Positions 50,049 through 61,745 of a stretch of 64,000 bases of DNA are shown in pieces. The notes below the pieces were generated by a model. The model was not told the DNA's origin. It saw only the letters and a list, made by a program, of their open reading frames with translations, and did no database searches. Positions within the stretch are counted from its first letter, which is position 1. Every line of letters starts with the position of its first letter. The translations under genes and the position numbers were made by a program. Source of the stretch: Formicarius rufipectus (Eukaryota; Chordata; Aves; Passeriformes; Formicariidae); contig VXAU01006135.1 in the NCBI GenBank assembly GCA_013399695.1, forward strand, positions 2,241,842 through 2,305,841, given 5' to 3'.

Positions 50049-50519
50049 TTAGTTAAAATATTTGCACTTAGGCACCCGGCAGGGAGAGGTAGGAAATTCT
50101 GTAGGTTCTGCTGGGAAATGCTCTGACTTCCAAAGTGCAACACTTGTGGTTTTATAGTGCAACTTCTCCACCAGGTCATCTTTCAAATGTAGACAATCTA
50201 AGTCTGTCCTATTTTTGTTTATGCTGCAGTCAGATACAAAGGTTGTAAATTCGAGTTGATCACAAACCTCGTCTAAAACACGTGTGTACTTTCCATGGCA
50301 CTGTTTATCTTCAGGGTTTGGCCAGTTGAGATAACACAGTGGTGTGTCAAACACATGGCATGTGTTATCTAGACACCACGGACACTGTTGTTGCAGGGAC
50401 ATGTTGACACAGCGCTTTTGAGTGGATGAAGACAACATGATGGCTCCACTTATGCTAAGGAATGAGATGAGTGCTCTTATGCTAATGTGGGTGTCTCCCT
50501 CCATGCCTAATGCTGTCAT
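50049..50519 (-). CDS. Candidate cysteine-rich secreted protein, 156 aa, unrecognised
   Basis: An ATG at 50519-50517 (A at -3, in-frame TGA eight codons upstream) opens 156 codons to a stop at 50051-50049. Residues 16-29 (ALISFLSISGAIML) form a signal-peptide-like hydrophobic core followed by SSSTQ. After it come 11 cysteines (37, 46, 49, 54, 62, 74, 86, 98, 109, 147, 152), including a CPWC motif at 46-49 and a WPNP motif at 66-69. There are two N-glycosylation sequons, N39-M-S and N103-R-T. No second membrane segment is seen, so a secreted or lumenal product is plausible. A splice-acceptor-like 'cattccttag' sits at 50456-50455, so residues after about 22 might instead be an exon of a spliced gene, with the hydrophobic part intronic. 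Length alone is not evidence, since chance gives a few such ORFs here. The charged, cysteine-spaced composition is what sets it apart. I do not recognise a family; RAMP, TNFR and hormone patterns were considered and do not fit. Confidence 0.4.
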   Translation of the reverse strand: MTALGMEGDTHISIRALISFLSISGAIMLSSSTQKRCVNMSLQQQCPWCLDNTCHVFDTPLCYLNWPNPEDKQCHGKYTRVLDEVCDQLEFTTFVSDCSINKNRTDLDCLHLKDDLVEKLHYKTTSVALWKSEHFPAEPTEFPTSPCRVPKCKYFN

Positions 50520-51789
50520 CTTGAGCTTGCAGGGTAGAAATGCTCAGATGAATTCAGCAGCAGAAATGTCTTAAAAACCGCAACACTTTATTTGGGGTAT
50601 GAGAGGGATTTCATTTTGTTATTGTGGGATTAGTGAGAAAAAAGTAGCCAGTTCTGTTATACAGGAAACATGTACCTGCATGGGAACTTGCCTTTGTGTT
50701 GTTTTGGATTTGGTTTTGTTTTTTAAATGTTCTTTTCCTTTGTTAAGAATAAAAACATGGTATTTGATACTGACAGGCTTGAGGGCATTTGGAGAGAGAA
50801 AAATTAAGTACCATTCCTAAGGTCCTTCTTGACCACTAGGACAAATCACAGCTGTGACCTCACTAAACATCACATGCCAAATTCTGTCATGCCTAATATA
50901 TCTGAGAAAACTACAGAATTTCAGGTCTGCATCCTTGCTTGGGGGACTTTGTAGTCCACTCTGAGCACCCTACTGACATTTCTCAATATACAAGAAAATC
51001 AGAAAGGACATAATTCAGCTGGGAAGCTGCATTTTTGGATGTGCAGGGAGAAATTTAGTCTCAAAATGAATAGTTCTTTATAAGCATATCTACCCTGTGA
51101 CATGGAAGACAGCAGAGAAGGACAGGAGTTGGTAGGGATCTGGACTGGAAGTCCACTAAGCCCTGTGTGAAGGCATCATATTAGATCTGGAAGTCTGATG
51201 GCTACAGAAAATGCCAGACCCCTCAGTTCCAAAGGTAGGACTGAAACAGGCTGATTTCTGGAGGAAACACTACGGACACCAACCTGGGTCCTGCTGCCTC
51301 CCAGGTTCTCTCCCGTACAAACAGTTTCAGGGGAGGTGAGATTGCCTGACAAATTCAATTAGAGATGAGCGTAGGGGGGAAAGACGTTGTCAAAACAGAT
51401 GATTGAAATGAATGCAGTTTGCAGCCAAGGGGAGTAACCAGCATTAAGTCATGCCCACAAGCAAGGGAAAATAACTTGCCAGAAACAAGGTAAAGTGGAC
51501 TCATTTGGTTTTTTCATCGTGTTCCTTCAGTTTCCCTTTTTCCACCCCTCCCACTCTCTGTAATGCTACTGCTTGGCTACACATCAAACACTCTGACAGT
51601 CACACAAAATCATCTAGCATTTCCATGGCAGTGAAACACTAAAGCATAAACAGTTTATTTCTAGTGAAATTTGTAAGGAAAACAAACATTTTACAAGGCT
51701 CCGGTTCCCTCTGCTTTTTCTTCCCCTGTAGCCCCCAAAATTACTGCCAATGCAAAAGACAAGAGAGAAAACAGACCTAAAGTAAACAC
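50520..51789. other. Gene-free unique sequence upstream of the 50 kb ORF
   Basis: The minus strand just upstream of the ORF shows 'ccaaataaag' at about 50591 but no clear TATA box, CpG island or CCAAT cluster that would mark a strong promoter. No repeats recognised. Confidence 0.5.
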
Positions 51790-52105
51790 AGTTGTGAGTG
51801 TTATTTACTATCCGCTGGTTATATGCCAAGGAGATATCAACCAAGCAGACATTAGGAAAATATTTATCCAAGCATTAATATATTCTTTACACATGACACA
51901 TTGCACATCATTATTTAGCTGGGCTGATAACGCGGAAGCTTTACTAACAGCATATTTCTTCCTGTGCTTAGAAGTCTTTAAAGCATTTTTAAGCCTAGCA
52001 GTAAATCACAGCCCAGTTTGCAGATATATTCTATATACACATGCATATTCTGCTTTGGTCCTTCTAATCACATGCTTGAAACCTGAATGTCATTTTGGTG
52101 TTTGA
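51790..52105. promoter_or_regulatory. Possible conserved non-coding element
   Basis: The sequence has retained CpGs (tatccgctgg, aacgcgg), a GATA-type TGATAA at about 51925-51930 and several ATTA/TTAA cores. It also lies in an open 103-codon frame on the plus strand with hydrophobic low-complexity content. It has the low-decay look of ancient vertebrate enhancers, but this is visual judgement only. Confidence 0.22.
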
Positions 52106-53989
52106 AAAAGGAAAAGCAAAACAATCAATGTCTGCTACATCCTAAGTTCCTACTAAAATTCCCAGAAGCATCCCCCTCCACTGCTTAATGAGGGCACTGA
52201 TCGGGTGAAGCAGATCAAATAATACAAGAACTGAGACAAATCTGGAAAGGCTCCTGAACAAATCAAGAAAGTCTTTAAAATGTCTAAAGGACTCTATTGT
52301 TTCAGGGCCAGTAGGTCATGGGCTTATGCTGGTGATCTGTCAATATGTTTCTCCCCAGGAAAAATCCCAAGAACTTTTATTTTTGGTCTTATTCTCATAT
52401 TTTGTTTAATAAGTTTGGCAGATGAAAATGCTTGGATAGTTCCCATCTGTCCTAGACAGGCAGATGAACCTCTCGCTGTTCCGACTGTTTCTGTGTAATA
52501 TATACCAATTCCTAGGTGCAGGATTTAAAGCAAACCTGATGTTATTGAGTGAAGATGGAACTAATGGACACAGAATTGGAAGCATGGATTTCTTAACTGC
52601 TTAGTCAGCACAAAAACTGTGGGATCCACTGAACAGAGAATACCATGGACTAAGCTCTGAAGAGGAGAAAAAGGGACAAGGCACAGACACGGGTGGATTA
52701 GACAGTGGTCCCCCTAGTTACCTCACAACATAAGTTTCCACAGACCTCATAACAATCCCACCAGGAGTTTGAGCCCTTTACAATGTTATTTTCAATAACA
52801 AGCCTAGGGAAAAGACAAAGGTGTAGACACCAGTGTTCCATAATTCAGCACTAATCTGAAACACATCTTGATGCTGCCATTTAGACAAGCCTTTCTCTAA
52901 CTATTAACAAAACATTAAAATACTCCATATTGTACTATGTCTGGTTTATATGGAAAGCTGGAGCCTGGAGAGCTTCAGTGAAACACAACCAGAATCGGTG
53001 ACACTCTCAGGAACAGAATCTGAGTCATGATTCCTCTTGTCCTGTCTGAACTCCCAAGCTCTCATCAAAGAGCCTGGACAGTCTTTGCAGCTACAGATTT
53101 TTGCAGCAGTCCACAGGGACTCGTAAAGGCTAAAGCTGCCTTTAAAAATTACTTCTTAGGCATGCAAATGCATAAAGTTAAAACTTTCTGAGATAAGTTG
53201 TAACTTACAGCCACAGCACATGCCTGTCTACTAATCTATCTTTTCAGTGAAAAATGTCACAGGGAATTGCAATCATTCTCTTTAGAACAGCAAGATCCAC
53301 GGGCCAGTCAGTCCAGCATCATCATGCTTTCACTTAGCTAGGGATTTGTCATGCTCCCTACCAAAGGGCTGACTTAATAATGTTCAAATAAGGCATCATG
53401 TTAAGAGGAGAAATAAAGAAGGGAATTGTTAACACAGAGAGATTACCCCTGCACAGTTGAAGGTTTGAAGTCTGGGTGCTGCAACCCCTCTGTGCTGTTA
53501 GCCAATGACGTGTAGTAGCTTGCCTCTGGGACCTGTTTTTTCAGGTCTTGAATCATAAGGGAAGCTTCAAACTGCCCCAAATCTCTAAGACTACTGAAGT
53601 GAGGTGAATTGTTCTAATTAGGCTTTATGACTGTTGGTTTGCAGTTTACCACTTGTGGGGCACTCCAGCCATATGTTTGACAGAAATTAATGGAAGGGGG
53701 GAAAAATTCTGCACATTATTTCCCAGTGAGAAACTCCAGGAGAGATAAGAACATTTCACAAATAACTGATAAGCTACATCCTGCTGGTGTTTGTTTTTAT
53801 TTATATTAATGGATTAGCTGAGCCGAATCGAAGATTCTGGGTGAGGAATGTCTCCAGGATTAATGGGAAGACAGGACTCATGTCTTCCTCTTCATCCTCA
53901 GACGGGACTGAACAGTGCCTATTGATTTAATGGCAAATGTAAGGCTTGCCTAAGGAATTGAGGCTTCATCTGAAAAATTCGTAGGTATT
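52106..53989. other. Gene-free unique sequence with an octamer site
   Basis: The notable point is ATGCAAATGCAT at 53162-53173, which contains a perfect POU octamer (ATGCAAAT). Otherwise no repeat, RNA or exon is recognised. Confidence 0.5.
53162..53173. promoter_or_regulatory. POU octamer motif
   Basis: ATGCAAAT at 53162-53169 is a perfect octamer, extended to ATGCAAATGCAT. A single motif of this length is expected by chance about once or twice per window, so function is open. Confidence 0.2.
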
Positions 53990-54049
53990 TTTTCAAGCCC
54001 AGATGGGATTGGGTCCCTTCCAAGTCGGCATATTCTGTGATTCTATGAT
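53990..54049 (+). mobile_element. CR1 LINE, extreme 3' end
   Basis: 'gggtcccttccaagtcggca' followed by 'tattctgtgattctatgatt' is the canonical CR1 terminus with its ATTCTRTG repeats. Plus orientation. Only the last 50-100 bp are recognisable upstream of the terminus. Confidence 0.9.
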
Positions 54050-54139
54050 TATCCTCAGGCTGGTCTCTTGTGTGGTAAAGCTTCAACAGCACCTGCCACA
54101 AGCCCATAACTTCAGTTTAACACCTCTGTAGGCAGCCTG

Positions 54140-54500
54140 GATTGAGATATTCCAAATGACAGACACTGCAGCTTCTCCCAGAAAATTATTGCCATTTCAA
54201 TGCAACATTAATAGTCTAGCAAGATTCGTAATTTTGTCTTGAGTTATAGGTGGCAATAATAGTATTCCAGCATGGCTTGTTTAGTTTGTTTAGAAATCCA
54301 CTGCCATATGTTTTGCTAATATCCTTCCCAGGCTTAAGCTGACACGAGTTAATTCTGTTTCCTACATACCTCTGGGATATACATCTCTAGCCTAACTGGT
54401 GGAAAATTAGTTGTTGATGCTCAGGAAATAACCAATTTTCCATCCATTATAATGTGGCCTTACTGAAAGTATTATGCTGCTGATACACAAACCACTGATT
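54140..54500. promoter_or_regulatory. Possible conserved non-coding element (AT-rich, forkhead-like cores)
   Basis: The segment has TTGTTTAGTTTGTTTAG at about 54278-54294, which contains two forkhead-like TGTTTA/TGTTTG cores. Several ATTAG/TTAATT homeodomain cores and GCAATAAT elements lie around it. It follows directly after a CR1 insertion but does not itself look repetitive. Inference from motifs only. Confidence 0.17.
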
Positions 54501-54620
54501 ACAGTTTTCAGTTAACAAATAGGTTTTGTCCATTGCCCCAGGCACTGCCTAACAAAGTTGTGCTTAACAGCTAAGGAGGCCGATTTCTTTGGGGATATTG
54601 CTTAAATGGAGCACAGATCT

Positions 54621-54637
54621 ACACACACACACACACC
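54621..54637. repeat. (AC)n microsatellite
   Basis: About eight AC units, 110 bp before a longer CA array. Confidence 0.95.
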
Positions 54638-54746
54638 AGTTGCTATTCATCAGGGACTGGGGGGAGAAAAAGCCTGGCAGCCAGCCAGAAATGTAAAGCA
54701 GCTCTGGAAGTTGGCAGAGTGGTTTCTAATTACTGCTATTAAAATA

Positions 54747-54749
54747 CAT

Positions 54750-54781
<32 letters not shown>

Positions 54782-54798
54782 GCATACACACAGACACA
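54747..54798. repeat. (CA)n microsatellite with TA tail
   Basis: About twelve CA units, then ATATATATG and a further impure CATACACACAGACACA run. A compound, probably polymorphic locus. Confidence 0.95.
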
Positions 54799-56951
54799 TG
54801 TTAGATTTGCTAAGATGCAAAATGCCAATGCTAACTCTTCAGGGCAATATTTCCATGATGATTTCATTCTGGGATTAAGTATTTCGGAAGGAAGATACAA
54901 GATATTAATTAAAGCAGGGGATAAATACCTTCTTAATTAACTGATGAAATACAATTTGCATGGAAGTGAATTCTTTTTAATAACTCCTGAATGTGCCTGG
55001 GGGAATGTTTCAGCATAACCCCAGTTTTTTCCTTCTGTCATCCTCAAGGAGTTCTAAATAAATGTTTAGAGACTAAAGCTGACCTTGCTCACTGTGGTGG
55101 AATTAGTCTGGTCTGAGAAATCAGAATGCAAAATCAGACGGGGAAATCAGGCTAGCTGATTTTGTTGCTTCTTCTTCCCCTTCCTCATGCACAGCAGAAT
55201 GGAAAGAACCACCCAGACCAATTCAGGGGTGAGATATTCTGGGTTTAATCACAGAAGGCAGCAAAAGAGATTGCTACTACAGGGCTTTACTGCACTGACA
55301 CCATTATCATGTAAATCCTAGTGAGGGTTGTTTGCTCACCCTCTAAGTTTTCTGACACCATTATATATTCCCTGATTAGCAATATGTCAGTCCAGAAACT
55401 TTAAAGAAGGATACTCTTGCAGCTATGGAGTTGCCAGTGTATGAGACATATCCTTCTTTATTTGGTTTTTGCTTGGCTTTGATAGCACAGTTGCCTCATG
55501 TAACACCCTGTAAGGAGTGCTAGTTTAATATGGGGATGCTGAATATTTTACTTTAACATCCATGATCAACATGTGGTCTTAAGTTCATCTCTTTTCAGCA
55601 CACTACTCAAACACTCTTCTGAAGTTGGAATTATTCATTTCCTTGTGGCCTCATCTATGCCATTTTTCACAAAGGAATCCAAGCATTTCATAAATGATGA
55701 TGAAAATGGGTTTATTTTCACAACTTGCTGGTAAGGAATTAGTTTGGCTGGTGTCACCACTGCTTTATGGAGGGGTAAAGGATAGACAGATACATTAAAT
55801 ACTACATTTCTCCCAAGCCTGAGAAATTCAAGTGGCCTCTGATTAATTTTTTTCAGCTGACAGTGCATCCTGGTTTCTTCTGTATATTCTGACTACCTTT
55901 ACCACCCCTAAAACTATGAAAGTTCAGGACTTCTATAAACCCAAGCTTTACAAAGCCAGGATTCATCCTAATAATTCCTCATGAGAAACTGATTTAGAGG
56001 TTTGCCTGGAGTTAGATCACAACCTGGTGGCACGTTCTGCCTTCTCCAGAACTTCAGAGTGAGCTTCTGGCTGCACTTTCCTCATGCCCTTCTCACTTCT
56101 GCACATTACCAGACTTCTGTATCAGCACACTCAAAAATGGCAACTCTAGGACTACAGAGAAAACACCTGATGTCTGTTTTACAGGAGGCACCTCCTGGTT
56201 CCCTGGAGCCTCCTAGGTAGTATTGGCTGTGGACCAGATGCCTGTCCCAGGAAGTCCCACCGAACCTCTGACCTCATGAACATTTTAGATTTTTCTTTGC
56301 TCTTTCACTACTTCTTCTAATGCAAGCAGTGCCTGGGACCCAGTAGGGAACACAGGTGTGGTTCTGGAGGACTTTTTGACCTTCCCAGCTGGGACTTTGC
56401 TGGCAGCAGAGACAATTGTGACCAGATGACAACTGATTTCAATCTGCAGAGTGAGACTTTCCTGCACACCAAGAAAAAGATGAGAGTTTTGAATTGAGAG
56501 CGTCATGTATATAATTAACTGAAACTGTAAAGACTGTCATAAAAAGTGGCTGAATTAACATTTTCAGGGACCTTTGGCTCCATTATTATGCAGCTAACAA
56601 GAAACAGAGAAACTGCATGGTCTGGATAGGACAGACTTCAGGCATGTGAGCAAAGGTCAGACCATCCATCTCCACAACTTGTCACCTCAGCTGGGCACAT
56701 GAATAAAGGCAGTTTGTCCCTGGGATATGAGGTGTCTGCTGAATTCTGAGGATTGGAAAGAGCCAGGTATTACAGGCCTTATAAGGTTGTATGTGAGCGA
56801 GGTGGTGTAAATTGTCTCTTCCTCCTGTTCTTCCCAGAGATCTCCATTTCCCTTATTCTGTTCCCACAACAGAAATAGAGAACAAAAGAGGAACCGAAAA
56901 TGTCAAATTAGCTCTTTCTTTCACCGTGTTGTAACTAGACAGGGGAAACTT

Positions 56952-57009
56952 TAGAGAGAGGGAGGGAGACAGGGCTGGAGGGAAAAGGGAGGGAGAAGAT
57001 GGAAAAGGT
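56952..57009. repeat. GA-rich polypurine tract
   Basis: GAGAGAGGGAGGGAGACAGG and continuing GGGA/GAAG units give nearly 60 bp of mostly purine sequence on the plus strand. Confidence 0.9.
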
Positions 57010-58451
57010 ATTCACAGGCCATAATGTGCCAACTCCAAACAGTGAGCCCAAGTTTATGCTTTTCAGATTTTTTGAGATGCATATTTGTGGGTTTTACAGA
57101 AGCAGAATAATGTACTTTCCCTCTCTACACATATTCTGGGATTTTTGGTCTCATTTTCTGTTAGTGCAATAAGATCAGTGTTGGCACCCAAGTTAGATTT
57201 CAACCCAAAGTTCAGCTACATTACAAACAAGAGTTTTATAACAACAAGATCTGGCCCACCCTAATAATACAGCTGTGCTCCTCCTCTTGACCTATACTGA
57301 CTGCAGGGTAGGTGAAAGTCTGCCTTTGCCAAGCAATATTGAAGGCACAAACACAACTTCAGCCTTCCCATGCAGAGCAAGATAGAATTCACAGCTGCCT
57401 GCTCATTTAAAAAACCTCCCCACTGCAGGCAACAAAGACTCAAGGCCAAATTTCCCCTCCATTATTCTACCTTGGCACAGATATGCTCCCAGTGCTGCAG
57501 AAAGCACAGTCTCTCTCACCAAACAAACGTCTTCCACAGCCCAGGTTACACAGGTCAGCCTCTTTACTGGGTTACTAAAGCTGTTCTGGTTGTCTGTTCT
57601 GCTTTAGTGCATCAGCAATTTTGTTTCAAAAGTCCAGCCTTTCCCCTTGGCTTTGGATTTAATTTTCCAAAGAATTTCCACCATGCTATCAAGAGAAACT
57701 TCATACTGAACCCACCCATCCTCCCTCTCTGGTGCTGCATTCCTACCTGTTGAGGATGGACAGGTGCTTTCAGATGCACTACAGACCCACAGACTGCAGG
57801 AAATCTTCTGTCCAGCTGAGGATGGAAACAGTTACCTGTCCTGGCATTTGACCCCAACTCCAGAGTATGATTTTGGAAGGTGGAGGGGGGGATGCTCATA
57901 CTGGGTTTTTAACAAATGTCATCTAAGATAGGACTTTAGACCGACGTCACATGTGGACGACATCACAGGGATTCTCAGGAAACGTGTATATAGCATGTAA
58001 GGATGGGAATACTGTATTTTTGTGTGATTTGTTTTTAAACTGTGCTGGAAGAGAAGGGGGAGAAGGCAAGGAATCCTATTCAGAACGAGAGAGTTCAACA
58101 AATGATTTGTACAAAGAAAAATGCTATTCTTTTTATGCCAGCACCTTTGAGTTGTAGGACTTAAAAGAGTTTGGGGTTCTTTGTTAACCACTTGGACTGA
58201 TGCCCAACAGTTGTTTTCATTTATCCTTGACATTTTCAACTGCTCCCATTGAAGGGAGATAAAGTAGCAGAAAGAAAAATAAATGGGGTTTTTCTCCCCT
58301 CTTTCCCCAGCCACTTGGGTCAGTGTCCTGTAATGTTTCATGGAGCTCTGAGCGGGTGCCACCTGGGCCCTCTGAGCAGTCATGCAGGGGGAGGCAGGAA
58401 GGACAGTCTGGGGCTGTGGTAAGGGGCTCAGCGCCCTGGGCTGCCCCTCCC

Positions 58452-58540
58452 AGCTCTGCTGCAGCCTTCCTGCACTGCCTTTGCCAAGTCACTTCACCTC
58501 TCCATGCCTCAGTTCCTCATCTGAGAAAGACAATATCGCT
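58452..58540 (+). mobile_element. MIR SINE fragment
   Basis: 'gctctgctgcagccttcctg', then 'tgccaagtcacttcacctct', then 'ccatgcctcagttcctcatc' tracks the MIR core through the CCTCAGTTTCCTCATCTGTAAAATGG block. Plus orientation, one of the best preserved MIR relics in the window. Confidence 0.8.
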
Positions 58541-61500
58541 TCTTTTTTCTCATCTTGCACCAGTTTCGTTTCTATAGACAGGAAGAATCTTTTAGGCCAG
58601 GGTAATTTCTTACTACCTGTTTCTTGCCCTGCCTTAAACAATGGGGCTTTGGTCTGTAAGAACATTTAGGTAACAGAAAAATGTAGCTCATAACAAGAGT
58701 ACTTGTCCAGATCTGCATGTCCTCTGGGTTTGCCTTAGTTTCCTCATGGCCAGAACTGTTGGAACAGTTTTAATCGCTCTGTGAATATACTTGACAACTT
58801 TGAATCAAACCCAAACCCAAATTGAAAACTGATTTGAATTGTTATTTCTTTTCAAACCCAGAACTGAACCTACCACTTTTACTTTGAAGACTATGTGGGA
58901 CTCAAAAAAATCCCAACCAACAGCACAAAACTTTCTCTGTAGCTGGACCAAAATTCAACTAAAAAAATGTCTGGTTTGACTCTCTAACAGATTCACTTCC
59001 TTGATGATTTCAGTTCCCTGTTATTCATCATGTCATGTTAGCCGAAGTTATTAGGAAATACACCATTATTTGTGTAAAAATTAATAGTTCCTGAAAGCTT
59101 TAAAAATCTTGGCATAAATGGTTACTTGGTAGAAACTTGTTAGGAAATGTCATGGTCACTTGTAGCCAGTCTTCCGTTCAGAAAACTTTGATCAACTAAT
59201 TGGAGAAAATGCACAACAACCAGGAGAGAACCTGAGATGGCCAGCAATTCTCCAAAGCCACCAAAAGACACAAAAATAGCAAAGGGCAACCTGACAGAAA
59301 CGGTGTTTCACTCTGATTTTCAAGCACAGTTCTGGCTGCTGATGTGCCTGAGTTGCTGTGCTTGGACTTGAATTCCTCCCAGTTTTGGTTTAAAAAAAAG
59401 GTAAAGAGGAGTTTGGGATGTTGTGTTCCAGGCAGTGAGGTGAGCAGAGACCATGAAACTTGGGATTTCCTCCTTCAATTCAGTTACATTTTTTGACAAA
59501 GTCTTATGACCCAGCTCAAAGTAGAATTATGTCTTCTGGTTTTCTTAGTTTGATTTTGAAATTAAAAGTCCTCCAGTAAATGAAAAATCAAAACATTTTA
59601 CTTTGATACAATGAGGTGTTGGTGTTACTTACCAGTCTTGTGTATTTAGGTATAGTTTCTTTATGGACTTTGATCTCTGCAACTGCAGACAGCCACTGTC
59701 AGAAGCTAAAACAGTCACGGACCATCTCGCACACGAGACAGGGGTGTACACCACAGTGCCCTTCTTGGAAACCTCCTGCCTGCTCCTGTTTTCATAACCG
59801 TAAAATCAAGGCTGTGTTGAGTGAACTGGACAGCCTTGTTTTTGACTGGACACACAGAGAATAGAAGAGAGAAGAAGCAGGCCTGGGAAAAGCCCAGGTG
59901 TGCCAAAAGCCTGCAATTATCTGCCTCTGCCCTTCCTTTCACCATCTGTGAACAAGTAGTGACGGGTGACTGCAACGACTGGAGCTATTAACCTACAGCT
60001 CAGATGAATTCATTCCATTTTAGCTGGAAAAAAATGTTCCCAAACATTCAGGGCTAGGCCAGCAAAATTAAGCAAAAGCAGGAGAAGATGGAACAGGGGA
60101 AAACAGCCAAAAAAATCCCCCCAAAATCCTCATATCTTCTTCATTCCCACTCTCACACCTCCAGGGAACAATTGCAGTCCCAGCCCTATCTGAGCCTTCT
60201 GCGGCCACCAAAATAACCATCTGGTTGATGTGACAGGGCAGCCAGCAGGTCAGGAGCGGTGAAGCAGATGTGTTCCTGTGCAGATTATCTCCTGTGTCAT
60301 ATTTGAAGTTTTTCCCCTAGATGGGGCTGTAAAACACATTGCCCACCACACAGCAGGTAAAAAGAAGGAGCAGCTTTCTTTTCCACAGGACAAGCTTATT
60401 GGACTACTCTTTGTAAGCACTGTGTTGTGGTTAGTTTTGCTGTTCCAGAAAAGACATGCACAGACTGCATCTGCACATGGCATGACAACCCCAGCTCCTG
60501 TTGCCTTTCCACTGTTGAAAACAGAGAAGACAGAGACTGAAGGTGAATTGCTGCTCAGGTGCTGTTCACGGCTCAGATGGAAAAACAATCAGACAAGATC
60601 ATTTGAGACACTGCCCTAGGGAAATAGGTTTGTAGAGGCAGTAACAACTGTCTACCTCCTAAGGAAACCACAGCCATTTGTTAAAGCATGAAGTCCATCT
60701 TCCCTCCACGTCCTTCCCTCCCACACATACAGCTCTGTGGCAGCTCTGCCAAACCTCTGCTATGCACAGGGTTGACAGGGCCAGACTCAAAGCCCTCCAC
60801 AAGCAGCCCAGTGACACAGATAAGGTCGATGATGTTGGAGCATATGTCTTCTGTCTCTCTGGCTCCCATCCTTGTTTGTTTGTTTCCATGGCCTGTAAAG
60901 TGTTTCCACTCCACTAAGTGGCTAGGCAGTTACCACAACCCCCCTGTGCTGGCAAGATAAAGGCAGTGTCCAGAGCATCCTGTGATCAAATGCACCCAAA
61001 CACCTGATAAAATCCCCCCTCCCTCTCTCCTGCTCTCAGGCTGTCCGTCCTGCAGGCGTCTGCTTACGTGGTCATGTTTGAAACCGTCTTCGGTAACACC
61101 TATGTGGAGACTGGCTGGCGTGGTCTAAATCCTTTTCAATAATTCTCTGGTCCTCCCCCTCTCCTACTCTGAATGGTGAAGATGGGGTCAATGTCTTGCA
61201 AAAATAAGCCAAACTGGCTCAGGTGATGATGTAGGATTAGGTGCAGTTCCCCACTGGGTGTCAAATCCCAGCACACCCACTGCTAGCCCATTATATTTTA
61301 ATGGCAGGAGGATGATAAGTCAACACTTCAAAGAGAGAAAGAAGGCTGTGGATAGCTTCCTGGATTCCTTTTTAAGGTGAAGACAGAATCAGTCTTAATT
61401 GAAGTCACTTCTTATCTGCTTCCATCATTTTTGTTTCATGGAAGTGGGAGGTTAAAATGGACAAGAAGAATAGTACAGGAAGAGTCTGAGAGAGAAAACA

Positions 61501-61667
61501 GCCTTTCCCTGTTGCTGCATGTTCCCTTTGTGATTTTCCTCCTTTTCCCTGCATGACACAAAAATGACACAAACCTGCTGAAACCTGCACAGATTCTTAT
61601 CTCCACCTTCCATTACCAGAGTTTTGTCCCTCTCAGTTTGCCAGAGCCTGTGTTCTGCCTTTCACAA
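58541..61667. other. Gene-free unique sequence
   Basis: A 113-codon plus-strand frame at 60278-60619 has a membrane-like stretch (LIGLLFVSTVLWLVLLFQKR) but no signal, domain or splice context, and a minus-strand frame of equal length overlaps it. I therefore reject both as genes. No further repeats recognised. Confidence 0.5.
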
Positions 61668-61745
61668 AATCACAGAATGGTTTAAGTTGGAAAAGACCTT
61701 TCAGACCAAAAAGTCGATCCGTTCACAGCAGGGAGTGGAAGACGT
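61668..61745 (-). mobile_element. CR1 LINE, 3' end in reverse orientation
   Basis: 'aatcacagaatggtttaagt' then 'tggaaaagacctttcagacc' is the reverse complement of the CR1 3' terminus (AATCAYAGAATGGTTTGGGTTGGAARGGACCTT...). Minus orientation. Similarity fades after about 61745. Confidence 0.93.

Larger units (their letters stand above)
54501..58451. other. Gene-free unique sequence with microsatellites
   Basis: Between the CA microsatellites and the GA-rich tract, listed separately, I see no recognised element. Frames of about 127-154 codons at 57370-57753 (plus) and 57919-58383 (minus) overlap others and have no domain; the second runs close to a MIR relic. Confidence 0.5.

Noticed and set aside
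57919..58383. 154-codon minus-strand ORF
   Set aside because: Unremarkable composition, no domain, overlapped by other frames and adjacent to a MIR relic. Treated as chance.
60278..60619. 113-codon ORF with a membrane-like stretch
   Set aside because: One hydrophobic run in a frame with no other support, and a minus-strand ORF of the same size overlaps it.
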